A stretch of DNA of 64,000 nucleotides from Linepithema humile (Eukaryota > Arthropoda > Insecta > Hymenoptera > Formicidae): NCBI RefSeq assembly GCF_040581485.1, contig NC_090129.1, forward strand, positions 10,898,501 to 10,962,500, read 5' to 3'. Positions 40,926-51,380 of this stretch are shown one piece after another. Below the pieces are notes generated by a model, which was not told the origin of the DNA, searched no databases, and saw only the letters and a list, made by a program, of their open reading frames with translations. The translations under genes and the position numbers were made by a program. Position 1 is the stretch's first letter. Every line of letters begins with the position of its first letter.

Positions 40926-41730
40926 TTGTCTGATACAATCCGCACTGGTTTACACTCTATGAGGGCTTTGGCTTCCAATTACGTCGGTGGGTGCTGGGAC
41001 TGCCAATTTTTAAATGACAGAGTCCGCACTGACGAGATTTTCAGAGTCTTAAGCCAGTGGGTGCTGGGACTATCTCTTTTTGGAGGTAGAGTCCGCACTG
41101 GCTTAAACTTGATGAGGGCATTGGCTTCCAATTACGTCGGTGGGTGCTGGGACTGCCAATTTTTAAATGACAGAGTCCGCACTGACGAGATTTTCAGAGT
41201 CTTAAGCCAGTGGGTGCTGGGACTATCTCTTTTTGGAGGTAGAGTCCGCACTGGCTTAAACTTGATGAGGGCATTGGCTTCCAATTACGTCGGTGGGTGC
41301 TGGGACTGCCAATTTTTAAATGACAGAGTCCGCACTGACGAGATTTTCAGAGTCTTAAGCCAGTGGGTGCTGGGACTATCTCTTTTTGGAGGTAGAGTCC
41401 GCACTGGCTTAAACTTGATGAGGGCATTGGCTTCCAATTACGTCGGTGGGTGCTGGGACTGCCAATTTTTAAATGACAGAGTCCGCACTGACGAGATTTT
41501 CAGAGTCTAAGCCAGTGGGTGCTGGGACTATCTCTTTTTGGAGATAGAGTCCGCACTGGTTTAAACTCTATGAGGGCTTTGGCTTCAAATCACGTCAGTG
41601 GGTGCTGGGACTGTCAATTTTTTAATGGCAGAGTCCGCACTGACGAGATTTTCAGAGTCTAAGCCAGTGGGTGCTGGGACTATCTTTTTTTGGAGATAGA
41701 GTCCGCACTGGTTTAAACTCTATGAAAGCA
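40926..41730 (+). repeat. 153-bp tandem repeat array, about five units
   Basis: AGAGTCCGCACTG recurs with an exact 153-bp step (41091, 41244, 41397) for the central units; the outer units are diverged. Each unit contains two GTGGGTGCTGGGAC words and two GTCCGCACTG words in alternation. The period is a multiple of three, which keeps a 194-codon frame open; I regard that frame as an artefact. A partial copy recurs at 44667-44850. Arrays like this near element genes are candidate binding sites for an element-encoded protein. Confidence 0.9.
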
Positions 41731-42285
41731 TAGATAGATTTTTCACTGCTCAGATTGAATTTTGTCCTGTATCCTTATTGCACTCGTGATATATTGCAGC
41801 GTAAATTATTGAAAATTAGATGCAATAAATTTGATTGCATGTATTATAATGTTTCATATAAAGGTAATGTGAATTAAGAAGTTTTTTAACGTTAATAATG
41901 AACTATAAAAAATTTTCAAAATTAAAATTGATTCTTTCGTGTTTATCAAATAAACACTGAATATATCTAGCGGATTTATGTACAAGGGCACTATTTGGTA
42001 TTGAGGTAAGTGTACAAAATAGCAAAGATTTAGTAACATTTATATAATAAAGTTTAAAATTGGAAAAAAGTTTAATTATTCGATTAAAATTATTAACATA
42101 GAGAATCGTCCAATTATGTCGCTTTATTTATTCCTAAACTGACGATTTGGAAATATGAAACTTTTATTAATTTTATGAATAAATTCTTCTCAATCAAAAT
42201 ATGATAAAATTAGTAAAAAGATTTTTATTTCTCTAGACCTTATAAATTGATATGTTATTTTTTTTTTAGATTACATTAAAAGATC
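41731..42285. other. Noncoding stretch before the DUF4806 gene
   Basis: AT-rich, no recognised feature apart from a likely 5' UTR or acceptor region just before 42286. Confidence 0.5.
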
Positions 42286-44178
42286 ATGGCCAAAGTAAAT
42301 AAAGAAACAAACTACGCTGTAGTAAAATTTTTGTCGGATGGAACTTTTTCTGAAATTCCAATATTGTGGCTCATTCAACATAATAATATAGTTCGTGAAT
42401 GTTGGTGGCCACCACGGACAGCCAATTGTGCAACGCTAATAGCAAATTGTGCTCATCCAAATAATACGTGGAAACGATATGACGTGAACTTTATAAAATA
42501 TTGTAGTAAGTATTTAAAGATTTTTATATCTTACATTGCATAATAAATAATACAAAATTAGATTTTTGAACATTTTCACGATTTTACTAAATACTATACT
42601 TTCTTTTTTTCATTGCAGCATCTCTTGAATCCGCTCGGAAAAATGCATCAGATGCAAATTATGAAACAACAGATGAAGAAAGATTAGGACGAGGGAAAAG
42701 GCAACATATTCCTTTCAATTGTTGCAGTAGTGAGGAAGAATCTGACCCATGTGCAAATAAAAAAAGTATGTATTATATGAAAATTTAATGTTTATCAATA
42801 TTTGAATTAATAATTCAATTACATAAATATTAAAGTGTAATACTTAAATGATTTTTTTGCACAATTATAAATGTTAAATAAAATTTATTGTTTTATTTAC
42901 AGAAAGCCGCTTGTATTCGAATGCAATATCAGCATCACCCTTGTATCCTGATACGCTCAGTTTAGAATATGAATATTCTAATGCATCTATATCAAATGCA
43001 TCTATGTCGAATGCATCTATTTCCAATGCATTCGTATCAAATGCATCTATATTAAATAAATCACAATCAAACGCAATCCCAACCATATCAAACGCAAGCG
43101 ACTATGCTATGGCAGCAACTGCACAACAAGGTTAACATATAACAATTATAACATATAATAATATATAATTCGCAATAATTGTATTATAAAAAATAATACG
43201 TTAATACATTTTCAGAACGAGAAATGGAATCACATGTTGCAAGTAATATAGACCTCAACACACCGATAATAATAGAAGGTACGTTATTGAAAAAAATAAT
43301 AAATAAAGTATTGACATAATAAATTTTTATTGTTATATATAATGGATTTATTAAAATATTTTAGGATTTGAAAATACTAATGATTTGCAAACTGATATAA
43401 TAATTCAAACATAACAGGTAAATTTTTAAGATTGTTTATAATGTTAAAATTTGTGAACGTTTTTATGTATATTTATGTATATTATTTTATTTTGCAGAAA
43501 TGCTACAGCAAATATTAAGAATGCTAGCCGTATTAAATCTTTCGCATAAAGAAGTCAAACAACGTTTAAAAAAACTTGAGGATGTTGTAAAAACATCCTA
43601 TCCACAAAGAGCTTCGGATCTACATCAAGATTGTGAAATAATGAAAGAATTCTTACCTTTTACAACAATTGATGCTGTACAGGAATTTGACAAGGTATTA
43701 TTACGTACGAAGGAGATAGCAGTGCAATTTGTAAGTTTATAAATTTTATTATTAATTGTTTAATCTCATAATATTAAAATTTTAATTTGTATATAAACAT
43801 TGTTGTGTTACAGAGACAATTTATCTTAAAAACCGGCGGAAATAATCCGAAGGACAGCATACATCGAAATCTGAAGAAAATCTTCAGTAATGAATGTGCG
43901 ATGCAATGTTCTTGGAAAGGGTTACGAAATAATTTTCGCATTTCTAACTTAAAGGTGATAAATATTCTAAAAGGTATGTTAATATATATTCTTAAACTTA
44001 TAAATAAAAATTTCTAAATGTTTTCATTAATGTATTGTGTTTAATTTTTGCAGGAGAAATAACATCGCAGTTCAGTCTTACAGAGACTGAATTTGATAAT
44101 ATCGCCAGCGAATGGTTTCGCTTTGCCAAGCAGCGAAAGGAAAGAAGCGATAAGGCTAAGGAGAAGGAAATGGAGTAA
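42286..44178 (+). CDS. DUF4806-domain protein, partner gene of the transposon
   Basis: Exons: 42286-42505, 42619-42765, 42903-43130, 43216-43278, (43365-43417), 43498-43730, 43814-43973, 44054-44178. The N-terminus (YAVVKFLSDGTFSEIPILWL) and the C-terminal block (MLAVLNLSHKEVKQRLKKLE; FILKTGGNNPKDSIHRNLKKIFS) match the layout I know for insect DUF4806 proteins. Exon 3 has a degenerate five-residue repeat around SNASI. The product ends with a basic Arg/Lys-rich tail. The small exon at 43365-43417 contains an in-frame stop, while joining exon 4 directly to 43498 keeps the frame, so it may be an optional exon or decay. Function is unknown. Being inside the element beside a tnp2-like gene suggests a role like the DNA-binding TNPA of plant CACTA elements, which is inference. 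Confidence 0.7.
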
Positions 44179-44666
44179 ACACACGTGTGGAGTAGTCAGA
44201 AGTATGACTATCAAAGCTCTACGAGAGATGTTGGCCTCATCGAACTTTTTTGTATACTGCGGGGTAAACTAAATCGTCGAATTCGTTTATAAATGTAATT
44301 TTTTTTTAATGGTTAAAAATTATTATTGGTCAATTGGTTTAAACCTGTTTATCGGTCTTAATCTTTTTTTGTTTATAAATGTAATTAATTATTTTAATTG
44401 GTTAAAAATTATTGGTCAATTGGTTTGAACCTATTCATCGGTCTTAATTTTTTTTTCATGCTTATTGGTCTTAACCCTTAGAGGACGGGGATGGTTTTCG
44501 AACGATTTCTAAAGTTTTCAATTTAAAACTTTGAGGTATATGTCATAGTAATATATATATCGGCTTCCCGTCCTTTAGAGGTTAGTGTTATTCATTACGT
44601 TCTTTAATTGAAATGATTATTAATAGTTGAAGAATTATTATTTAATAAATTTATAAGTAAGATAAC
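44179..44666. other. DUF4806 3' flank
   Basis: Contains several copies of the TTGGTCTTAA/TATCGGTCTTAA word also found behind the transposase gene. No gene. Confidence 0.55.
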
Positions 44667-44850
44667 AAATCAATTGCCTGATACAGTTCGCATTGGCTTA
44701 AACTTGATGAGGGCATTGGTTTCCAATTACGTCGGTGGGTGCTGGGACTGCCAATTTTAAAATGACAGAGTCCGCACTGACGAGATTTTTAGAATCTAAG
44801 CCAGTGAGTGCTGGGACTATCTCTTTTTGGAGATAAAGTCCGCATTGGCC
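44667..44850 (+). repeat. Partial copy of the 153-bp repeat block
   Basis: Starts with the same AACAAATCAATTG.CTGATACA lead as 40917 and carries one unit of the 153-bp repeat with its paired GTGCTGGGAC and TCCGCACTG words. Confidence 0.85.
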
Positions 44851-45088
44851 TCCAATTATGTTATATTCGAAAGTTATTTGTCACATATAAATAATCTTAA
44901 GTGCATAAATGTTTTTCTTAATGCTAGAATTACTGTTAACTTTAAGCTAAATTAGTGAAAAAATGTTACATGTTGCAATCCTCTTTAATGTACATATTAT
45001 ATAATATAAAACTGATGTAAAATAAAAAAAAACATTGTAAAATAAAATATTTTTCAAATTATGATTTGATTTTTCTATTATAGCTTTT

Positions 45089-45258
45089 GGTTATTAGCCT
45101 GTAATAAATGCAACTTTCAGAAATAACAGAACTTTGAATTAATTCTAAGCAAAACTAAATGAAATATTAATTCACAAAAATATTTTATTTAGTTTTGCTT
45201 AGAATTAATTCACGGATCTGTTATTTCTGAGATTTGCATTTTTTACAGGCTAATAACC
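45089..45258. mobile_element. Palindromic MITE near the right end of the 11.35-kb element
   Basis: Two inverted arms of about 70 bp with outer ends GGTTATTAGCCTGTAA and inverse. No coding capacity. It may be nested or may be a subterminal structure of the host element. Confidence 0.7.
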
Positions 45259-45937
45259 TAATTTAATTCCTAACCTAATAAGAATGTAATTATTCAATAA
45301 CAAATCTAATAACAGTTTTATAACAACTATATTGCATGTTATTTGCATGATATATCTATTTTATATAACAGTTACGTGGCATTTTAGTACCGCGTTATAT
45401 TTATGTGATAGAACTGCAACAAGCCTGTGAGTGGGAAATTACAACTAACAATTGTATTACATGTAACATACATGTTACATTACATGTTACATTCTGTTTT
45501 ATTGTTGCAATATAGTTGTTATATATCTGTGTTTGCTGGGAAAGCTTTATCATGAGGCTTCAAAAAGCAATCGCACTTTTCGGGGCATATGGAATCTGTG
45601 TTTTGTACTTCACAGGTTAAATTTCTAGAATATAACCGGACTTTTTTTAATTCTTTTGGACTATGACAAGTTAAATCGTGTAATTCTATCTGAAAATAGC
45701 GTCGAACGTTACTCATTTCCTCTTCGTAATAACGTAGAAAATCGTACACGTCACAATCACAATTTAATGGATTATTTTCCACTAATACTCTAATGCTACG
45801 ATCAGTTTTTGTTCTTATTTTTGTGATATCTTCGGCATCGTGTAAAAGGATATTTTGTATTTTATTATGAGTCAAATTCACTAGAACGTTGTGTGATGAA
45901 AACAGTAAATCTTCAGTCTAAAATTAAAAAACAAAGG

Positions 45938-47386
45938 TGAAACCGTGTGAGCTTCGGCGGACGCGGATTAGCTCGCCGGAATCCAGGTTCGGTCGGTTGG
46001 GGGTATGTCAAATAAACCAAATACTCGTTTATCAGAAAAATAATGAAACAGTGTTTATTGAGAAAGATGTTGATACGATTTGCCTCGAATGATCTGCTAC
46101 AATGCTCGTGCATACATGCGAAGCGTGCGTAAGATGAATTTGAAATAGTATATAAATTAGCCAAATATCGGTGAAGTAATTAACAAGTGACAGCGAAATA
46201 GTTCTGTTAAAGTGGCGTGAAATGAATACAGAGTGGCGTAAAGATAAATGCGGAGTTTCGTTACTGGTAAAATAATTATTTGAGCAACGGTGGAATAATT
46301 ATTTTTAAAGCGGCGCAGAATATAAGTAAAAACAACGTGAAAATAAATGCAAGATATCGGCAAAGGCGAAATAATTATTTAAGCAATGGTGAAATAATTA
46401 TTTTAAAGCGGCGCAAAAATAAAAGCGAAAGCACGTGAAAATACATGCAAGATATCGGCAAAATGAAATAATTATTCGAGCGGTGGCGAAATAATTATTT
46501 AAGGCGGCGTAAAATAAATGCGAAGTATACGTGAAAATCAATGCGAAGTATCGTAATAAAGAAATAATTATTTGAGGCGACGGTGGAATAATTATTTAGT
46601 GTGACGTGAGGCGTCCTGGTGCGGTCGGCGAGAGCGCAAGCGCGGGCGATCGTGTCGCAACGGTTGGTACGAGACGGAGCGCTCGTCGGTGAGTGCGTTC
46701 GTAGTATCGCGAGTCTGTTCGATCGTAGATCGATGCGGACTATTCGGCGGCGCGGATTGGTCGACGCGGTGTTGCTTGCCGGACGGATTATCGTTATGAA
46801 ATCCCGGCGAATAAACGCGGTGTGCGGACTTAGGCTGCCGATTACGTTCGGCGGGAGTACGAGGATGCTCGTACGAAGACGGAATTTAGAATAGCGACCT
46901 GGCTAGGTATGCGGAAATACCCGCAATACAGAGTTCGGTGGCCTGAAGGAACCAAGTACGCTTGGCGGGTATACGAAGATATTCGTATGCGGGAGCAAAG
47001 ATTACCGAGGACGCTCGGCGATACACGAGGATTCTCGTGTGCTGGTAAAGGCATAGAGTCCGAGTATGCTCGGTCGGGACTACGAGGACACTCGTAGCAG
47101 GTTTGTTCGCTGTCGATCAGCGAACGGAGTCTGGTGAGAAGACGTTCAGCCGGGCCTCTTTTATACCCGGCTGGCGGCCGAATGATTTCGAATCGGCAAG
47201 CATCGGCGGTTTCGGCGGCGAGTCCCCCACAATACGGAATTTCGGAACGGTCGGGTGTGGGGGATTTTCGGCGGTTGACCGCCGCTGTTTTTGATGCGAA
47301 ATTTATCGGCGCGCGATGCGCCCTTGGTGGGCTACGGACGATGTACGGTCCGTAGCCGTAACGATGCAGCGGGCTGCATCGTTACA
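45938..47386 (-). repeat. 3' LTR of the gypsy element
   Basis: 1,449 bp, the same length as the other LTR and apparently identical. It contains four tandem units of about 97 bp (about 46260-46610), each with two AATAATTATT words 23-24 bp apart, and a GC-rich remainder. Confidence 0.95.
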
Positions 47387-50300
47387 TCACCCCCCTTCTT
47401 GGGGAGCCGGAAGCCTGCGGAGGCAGCTGACGGCTGGCGAGGAGTCGCCCCTCCCTGGAGAACAGGAGCTTGTATCTCCTGCCGTCGGTGGTCCGGAGCT
47501 TATACCGTCTCGACTTCATTACCGAGAAGTACGGTATTGCCGCGAATGCTCGTGGGGCGTACTCCACCATGATGGGTGGTGGAGACGCCGGATCCCATCT
47601 CGGCGGCGGCGGCGGTGGTGCAGCGGAGGCCGGTGGTGGCCATATGACGGCGGTTGCTGGCGTCGTTGTCGCGGCGGCTGGTGTTGGCCGGGATGCGGCG
47701 GCTGCGGGTGCGGCAAGGGCCGTTGGCGGCCGAGTTCCAACGACCGTCTGAACGGCCATTGGCGGCCGAGGTCCAATGACCGAAGTCGTCGGCATTGGGC
47801 CGCTCCAGGGTCGTATCCTTACGGCCCTGGTCGGCTTGGTCCGTGCGGTGGTCGGCGCGGTGGCCGCGGATCTTCGCTCCGGTAGCGGCGTGTGCGTGGC
47901 ATTGCACACGTCGCCCGGAGACTTCTGCTTTCTTCGTCGCGGCACCGGTGGTGGTGGTGTCGCCAAAAATATCGCCTTTCGGCGGTTTTCAGCGTCGGAA
48001 CGCTGTATTAACGTCCCCACTCGGGGGACGGTGCGGAACGGCTGCGACGTCATCGCGGCCTGTCGAGGCTCCTCGGTCAAGAGGGCCTCGATTGCGCTCA
48101 AGATGTTCTTTGTGCTCATCTTGAACAAGTGATCTGGCTTCCTGGAATCGGCCTTTATATAGTCCGATTCCCCGGAATTGCGGACTTTATCTTTAACTGG
48201 GGGGGTCTCATCCCCGTTTCCCGGTTTTAAGTCTTGCGCGTGGATGCGCCTTAGCCATCGCCCCCTCTTATCACGCAAATCATATATGACGGGGGTGATG
48301 ATCCGGCCTACTTTGTAGGGGCCGGTGTACTTCGGCGCGAGTTTGGCGTTTACGCCGGCGGCCTTGTTCGACAGGGGGTGCTCGCGGCGCCAAACTGTCT
48401 CGCCGATTTTGGGCCGCCAATCGCGATGCCGCAGATTATAATACGGTTCCTGCCGTTGGAAGGCTCGTGCGAGGTTTCCTGTCATTAGCTCCCGGGCCTC
48501 GTCTAGATGGCGCCGCCAGGTGGTAGTCGGAATTGGCGCGTTCGGGTGCGTTCGGTCTTCCGGATTCGGCGGTGCTAACTCGCGCCCGTAATTTGCGAAG
48601 GCGGGCGTAAATCCGGTGGCGTCGTGCGCCGCGCTATTGTACGCATATTGTAGCGCGAGAATGTGGCGGTCCCACAGGCGATGATCGCGTTCGACAAACT
48701 GCGCGATCATAGTTTTGACCGTCCGATTGGTCCGCTCCACGGGGTTGCACTGCGGCGTGTATACTGGCGTTGTGCGATGCGTTATGCCGAACGATTTTAA
48801 CAGGCCGGTGAATTGGCGCGATACAAACTGTTTCCCGTTGTCGGATATGATCATCTCGGGACAGCCGTGCCGATATATTATGCGTTCGGCAACGGTTTTA
48901 CTGATCGTTTCCCCGGTGGCTCGGCGCAAGGGTTGTAGTTCGACCCATTTTGTAAATCGGTCCTGTAGCACGAAGAGCCACGAATGCCCGTTTGCAGATC
49001 GCGGCAGAGGCCCCACCAGGTCAATCGTGACCTGTTGCCATGGGGCTGTTACATTGTGCGCATGGGCGCGGCCGGCGGGCTTGCCCTGATAGGGCTTGTA
49101 CGCGAGACATTTTTCACAGCTCCGGACGTAGCGAGCGATGTCTCGGAACATGCCGGGCCAGTAATAACGGCGGGTGACGCGGTGGATCGTTTTTGAGACG
49201 CCTAAATGCCCGGCGGTCGGTTCGTCGTGGAACCGCTGGATCGTTCTCTCTCGCTCGGAGCGAGGGAGACAGCGCTTCCACTGTTCGTCTTCCGTATGGT
49301 CACGGAATTCTAAGTCGTGGCGTATATGACGGTAGAGTTTACCCCCGCGTATGGCGTAGTCGGGGTAACTCTTCGGTTCTCTCTTTATTTTTTTAATTAA
49401 CCCGCGGTACCAGGCGCAGGCGGCTGGCTGAACGGCGCAGACCTCGGGTTCGCGAGAGAGCGCGTCGGCAACTTTATTCAACGCTCCGCGACGGTACTGG
49501 ATATCGAAATGATATTGCTGGAGCTCGAAGAGCCAGCGCCCCAATCGGCCGGTGGGGGTTTCGAGGTTTTTGAGCCAACGCAGTGACTGATGGTCCGTGA
49601 TCACCGTGAAAGAGTACCCCTCTAGGTAGTCTCTCATACGGCGGATTCCCCAGACGACCGCGAGGCATTCTAGTTCGGTAGCACTATAGTTTTTCTCGGC
49701 GGCGTTTAGTGTGCGGCTTGCGTACGCGATTACGCGTTCGCCCTCGGCGAAGTTTTGTGTCAAAACGGCGCCGAGGCCGTAGTTGCTTGCGTCGGTTTGT
49801 AAGCTAAACGGTAACCGGAAGTCGGGACAGGCGAGTACGGGCGCTGTTATTAATGCCCTCTTGAGGGCGTTGAAGGCGTTTTCCTCCTCCGACCCCCATT
49901 GCCAGCGCGCGTTTTTACGGGTTAGCCGCGTGAGCGGCGCGGAGAGGGTGGAAAAGTTTTCCACAAAACGGCGGTACCATGACGCCATGCCGAGAAATTG
50001 GCGGACCTTCCGGATGGTAGTAGGAGCGGGCCATTGAGCGACCGCGCTTATTTTAGCGGGGTCGGTGTGGATGCCGTCCCGTGTTATTATATGGCCGAGG
50101 TAGGCTAGCTCGCTTCGGCAGAAGTGGCACTTTTCTGGGTTGAGGCGTAATTTGGCCTCTCTGAGTCGCCGAAACACTTCGGCTAAGTGTCGTAAGTGTT
50201 CGGAGAAAGTGGCACTGACGATTATTACATCGTCTAGATATACGAACACATTCGGTTCCAACGCGGGGCCTAGCACGGTATCGAGGAGGCGCTGGAAGGT

Positions 50301-51380
50301 AGCGGGCGCGGAATGCAGCCCGAAGGGCATGACGCGGAATTGCATTAGCCCTCTCCCCGGAATGGTGAACGCGGTAATAGGTCGGCTCTCGACGGTTAAT
50401 GGCACTTGCCAATACCCGCTTTTTAAGTCGAGCGTGGATAGGTACTTTGCTCCCCGTAATTTATCCAATGTGGCTGTTATGTGCGGGAGGGGGTAGGCGT
50501 CGCGTTCGGTTACGGCGTTGACTTTTCTAAAGTCTATGCAAAACCGGGGTTTGCCGTCCTTTTTTTTTACTATCACCACAGGCGAGCTCCACGCGCTCTG
50601 TGATGGTTCGATTACCCCCTCTCGCTCCATTTCATCAACCGCCTCGTCGATGATACTTTGCATGGCCGGGTTACGGGGGCGGTACCTCTGTTTAATCGGT
50701 CGGGTGTCCGTTAATCGCAGGTGATGTTCGATTCGGTCGGTAGGCCCGGTGATGCCCTGAAATAGCGCGAGTTCCCGCTCTAGGAAGTCGCGTAATTGTT
50801 GCGTTTCTTCCCCGGTGCGCGGTGTCAGGCCGTCGGATATCGCGCCGATGTTACCGGAGAGCGCGAGTTTTGGCAATGGCGGTGGCGGTAGCGTTATCCC
50901 CAGATAGGCCCACAGATCTACCCCTATCAACATCTCGGTCCCCAACGCCGGAAGTACTTGGAAGTCGTGAGAGAAGCTCTCTCCTTCCATCTGGATCGTG
51001 AGTCGAAAACTCTCGGTGATTGGAGCGGATCCGCCGTCAGCTACCGTGACGTGTTCGCGTATGGCGCGAGGGCGATAGCCCTTTCCTAAAACGTATTCGG
51101 CGATTGTTCGGTTAATAAAAGACCGGTCGGAGCCCGAGTCGAGAAGGGCGGTAATTATCTTTCCGCAGCACGTGATTTCAACGTGTGGACGCGGCCGAAA
51201 GATAATTTCTAGTAGGGCCGGTCGGCGGCCGCCGTCGCCCCGGCCCGCGTGGCGTTTCCCGCCGGCGGATGACAATCGCGAGAGTATACGCCGTCCTTCC
51301 CGCACTGCGAGCAGAACTTGCGAGGCGGCTGCTTGCAATTGAGCCGAGTATGGCCCCGTTGCTTGCAACGCCAGCAACAT
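47382..51380 (-). CDS. pol: Gypsy Pol polyprotein (protease, RT, RNase H, integrase)
   Basis: 1,332 codons open, entered by -1 frameshifting from gag rather than by its own start. In order: retropepsin (ALLDSGSDRSFIN, about residue 80), reverse transcriptase (YLDDVIIV, about 380), RNase H (LQTDASNYGLGAVL, ITDHQSLRWL), an integrase zinc finger (HLGVSKTIHRV...CEKCLAYK) and catalytic core (TIDLVGPLPRS; SDNGKQF; an Asn-Pro-Val-Glu near NPVERTNR), then a GPY/F-like segment (KYTGPYKVGRI) and a Pro/Arg-rich tail of about 200 residues. It copies element RNA into DNA and inserts it. The stop TAA at 47382-47384 lies inside the 3' LTR. No internal stops, so probably active. Confidence 0.95.
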   Translation of the reverse strand: MLLALQATGPYSAQLQAAASQVLLAVREGRRILSRLSSAGGKRHAGRGDGGRRPALLEIIFRPRPHVEITCCGKIITALLDSGSDRSFINRTIAEYVLGKGYRPRAIREHVTVADGGSAPITESFRLTIQMEGESFSHDFQVLPALGTEMLIGVDLWAYLGITLPPPPLPKLALSGNIGAISDGLTPRTGEETQQLRDFLERELALFQGITGPTDRIEHHLRLTDTRPIKQRYRPRNPAMQSIIDEAVDEMEREGVIEPSQSAWSSPVVIVKKKDGKPRFCIDFRKVNAVTERDAYPLPHITATLDKLRGAKYLSTLDLKSGYWQVPLTVESRPITAFTIPGRGLMQFRVMPFGLHSAPATFQRLLDTVLGPALEPNVFVYLDDVIIVSATFSEHLRHLAEVFRRLREAKLRLNPEKCHFCRSELAYLGHIITRDGIHTDPAKISAVAQWPAPTTIRKVRQFLGMASWYRRFVENFSTLSAPLTRLTRKNARWQWGSEEENAFNALKRALITAPVLACPDFRLPFSLQTDASNYGLGAVLTQNFAEGERVIAYASRTLNAAEKNYSATELECLAVVWGIRRMRDYLEGYSFTVITDHQSLRWLKNLETPTGRLGRWLFELQQYHFDIQYRRGALNKVADALSREPEVCAVQPAACAWYRGLIKKIKREPKSYPDYAIRGGKLYRHIRHDLEFRDHTEDEQWKRCLPRSERERTIQRFHDEPTAGHLGVSKTIHRVTRRYYWPGMFRDIARYVRSCEKCLAYKPYQGKPAGRAHAHNVTAPWQQVTIDLVGPLPRSANGHSWLFVLQDRFTKWVELQPLRRATGETISKTVAERIIYRHGCPEMIISDNGKQFVSRQFTGLLKSFGITHRTTPVYTPQCNPVERTNRTVKTMIAQFVERDHRLWDRHILALQYAYNSAAHDATGFTPAFANYGRELAPPNPEDRTHPNAPIPTTTWRRHLDEARELMTGNLARAFQRQEPYYNLRHRDWRPKIGETVWRREHPLSNKAAGVNAKLAPKYTGPYKVGRIITPVIYDLRDKRGRWLRRIHAQDLKPGNGDETPPVKDKVRNSGESDYIKADSRKPDHLFKMSTKNILSAIEALLTEEPRQAAMTSQPFRTVPRVGTLIQRSDAENRRKAIFLATPPPPVPRRRKQKSPGDVCNATHTPLPERRSAATAPTTARTKPTRAVRIRPWSGPMPTTSVIGPRPPMAVQTVVGTRPPTALAAPAAAASRPTPAAATTTPATAVIWPPPASAAPPPPPPRWDPASPPPIMVEYAPRAFAAIPYFSVMKSRRYKLRTTDGRRYKLLFSREGRLLASRQLPPQASGSPRRGVM
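47390..47400 (-). other. Polypurine tract
   Basis: AAGAAGGGGGG on the minus strand, three bases before the 3' LTR and within the end of pol. It is the usual primer site for plus-strand DNA synthesis. Confidence 0.85.

Larger units (their letters stand above)
34188..45540 (+). mobile_element. 11.35-kb two-gene DNA transposon (tnp2-like plus DUF4806) with Tudor cargo
   Basis: The ends are inverted copies of CCCAGCAAACAC, followed inward by related GTAACATGTAATGTAACA words on both sides. Comparison with TLR-d exon 4 shows AA duplicated at 34186-34187 and 45541-45542; a 3-bp TTC duplication with slightly unequal ends is also possible. Contents on the plus strand: a decayed Tudor-domain gene fragment, a tnp2-like transposase gene, 80-bp and 153-bp tandem repeats, a DUF4806 gene, a second short repeat block and a small MITE near the right end. 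Gene content suggests the EnSpm/CACTA group, but the termini are not CACTA, so the superfamily is unsettled. The two element genes have no stops, suggesting recent activity. Confidence 0.75.

Noticed and set aside
40926..41510. A 194-codon open frame made of three and a half repeats
   Set aside because: The 153-bp repeat length is a multiple of three, so the frame stays open by construction. There is no domain, and an outlying unit breaks it.
40926..41730. CRISPR-like array
   Set aside because: The repeats are contiguous 153-bp satellites with no spacers, in a eukaryotic transposon.
45519..45540. A short extension of Toll exon 4 into the transposon end
   Set aside because: It is read-through from the exon into the terminal repeat and stops within a few codons.
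34188..45540. Treating the 11.35-kb element as a giant intron of TLR-e
   Set aside because: Its borders are CCC...GGG, not GT...AG, and the other receptor copies have uninterrupted exon at this point.
46619..47355. Several open frames in the GC-rich part of the gypsy LTR
   Set aside because: They recur identically in the other LTR only because the LTRs match. They overlap in several frames and have no motif.
47500..48132. Open frames on both strands over the Pro/Arg-rich end of pol
   Set aside because: GC-rich sequence yields long chance frames; the pol frame continues unbroken through the region.
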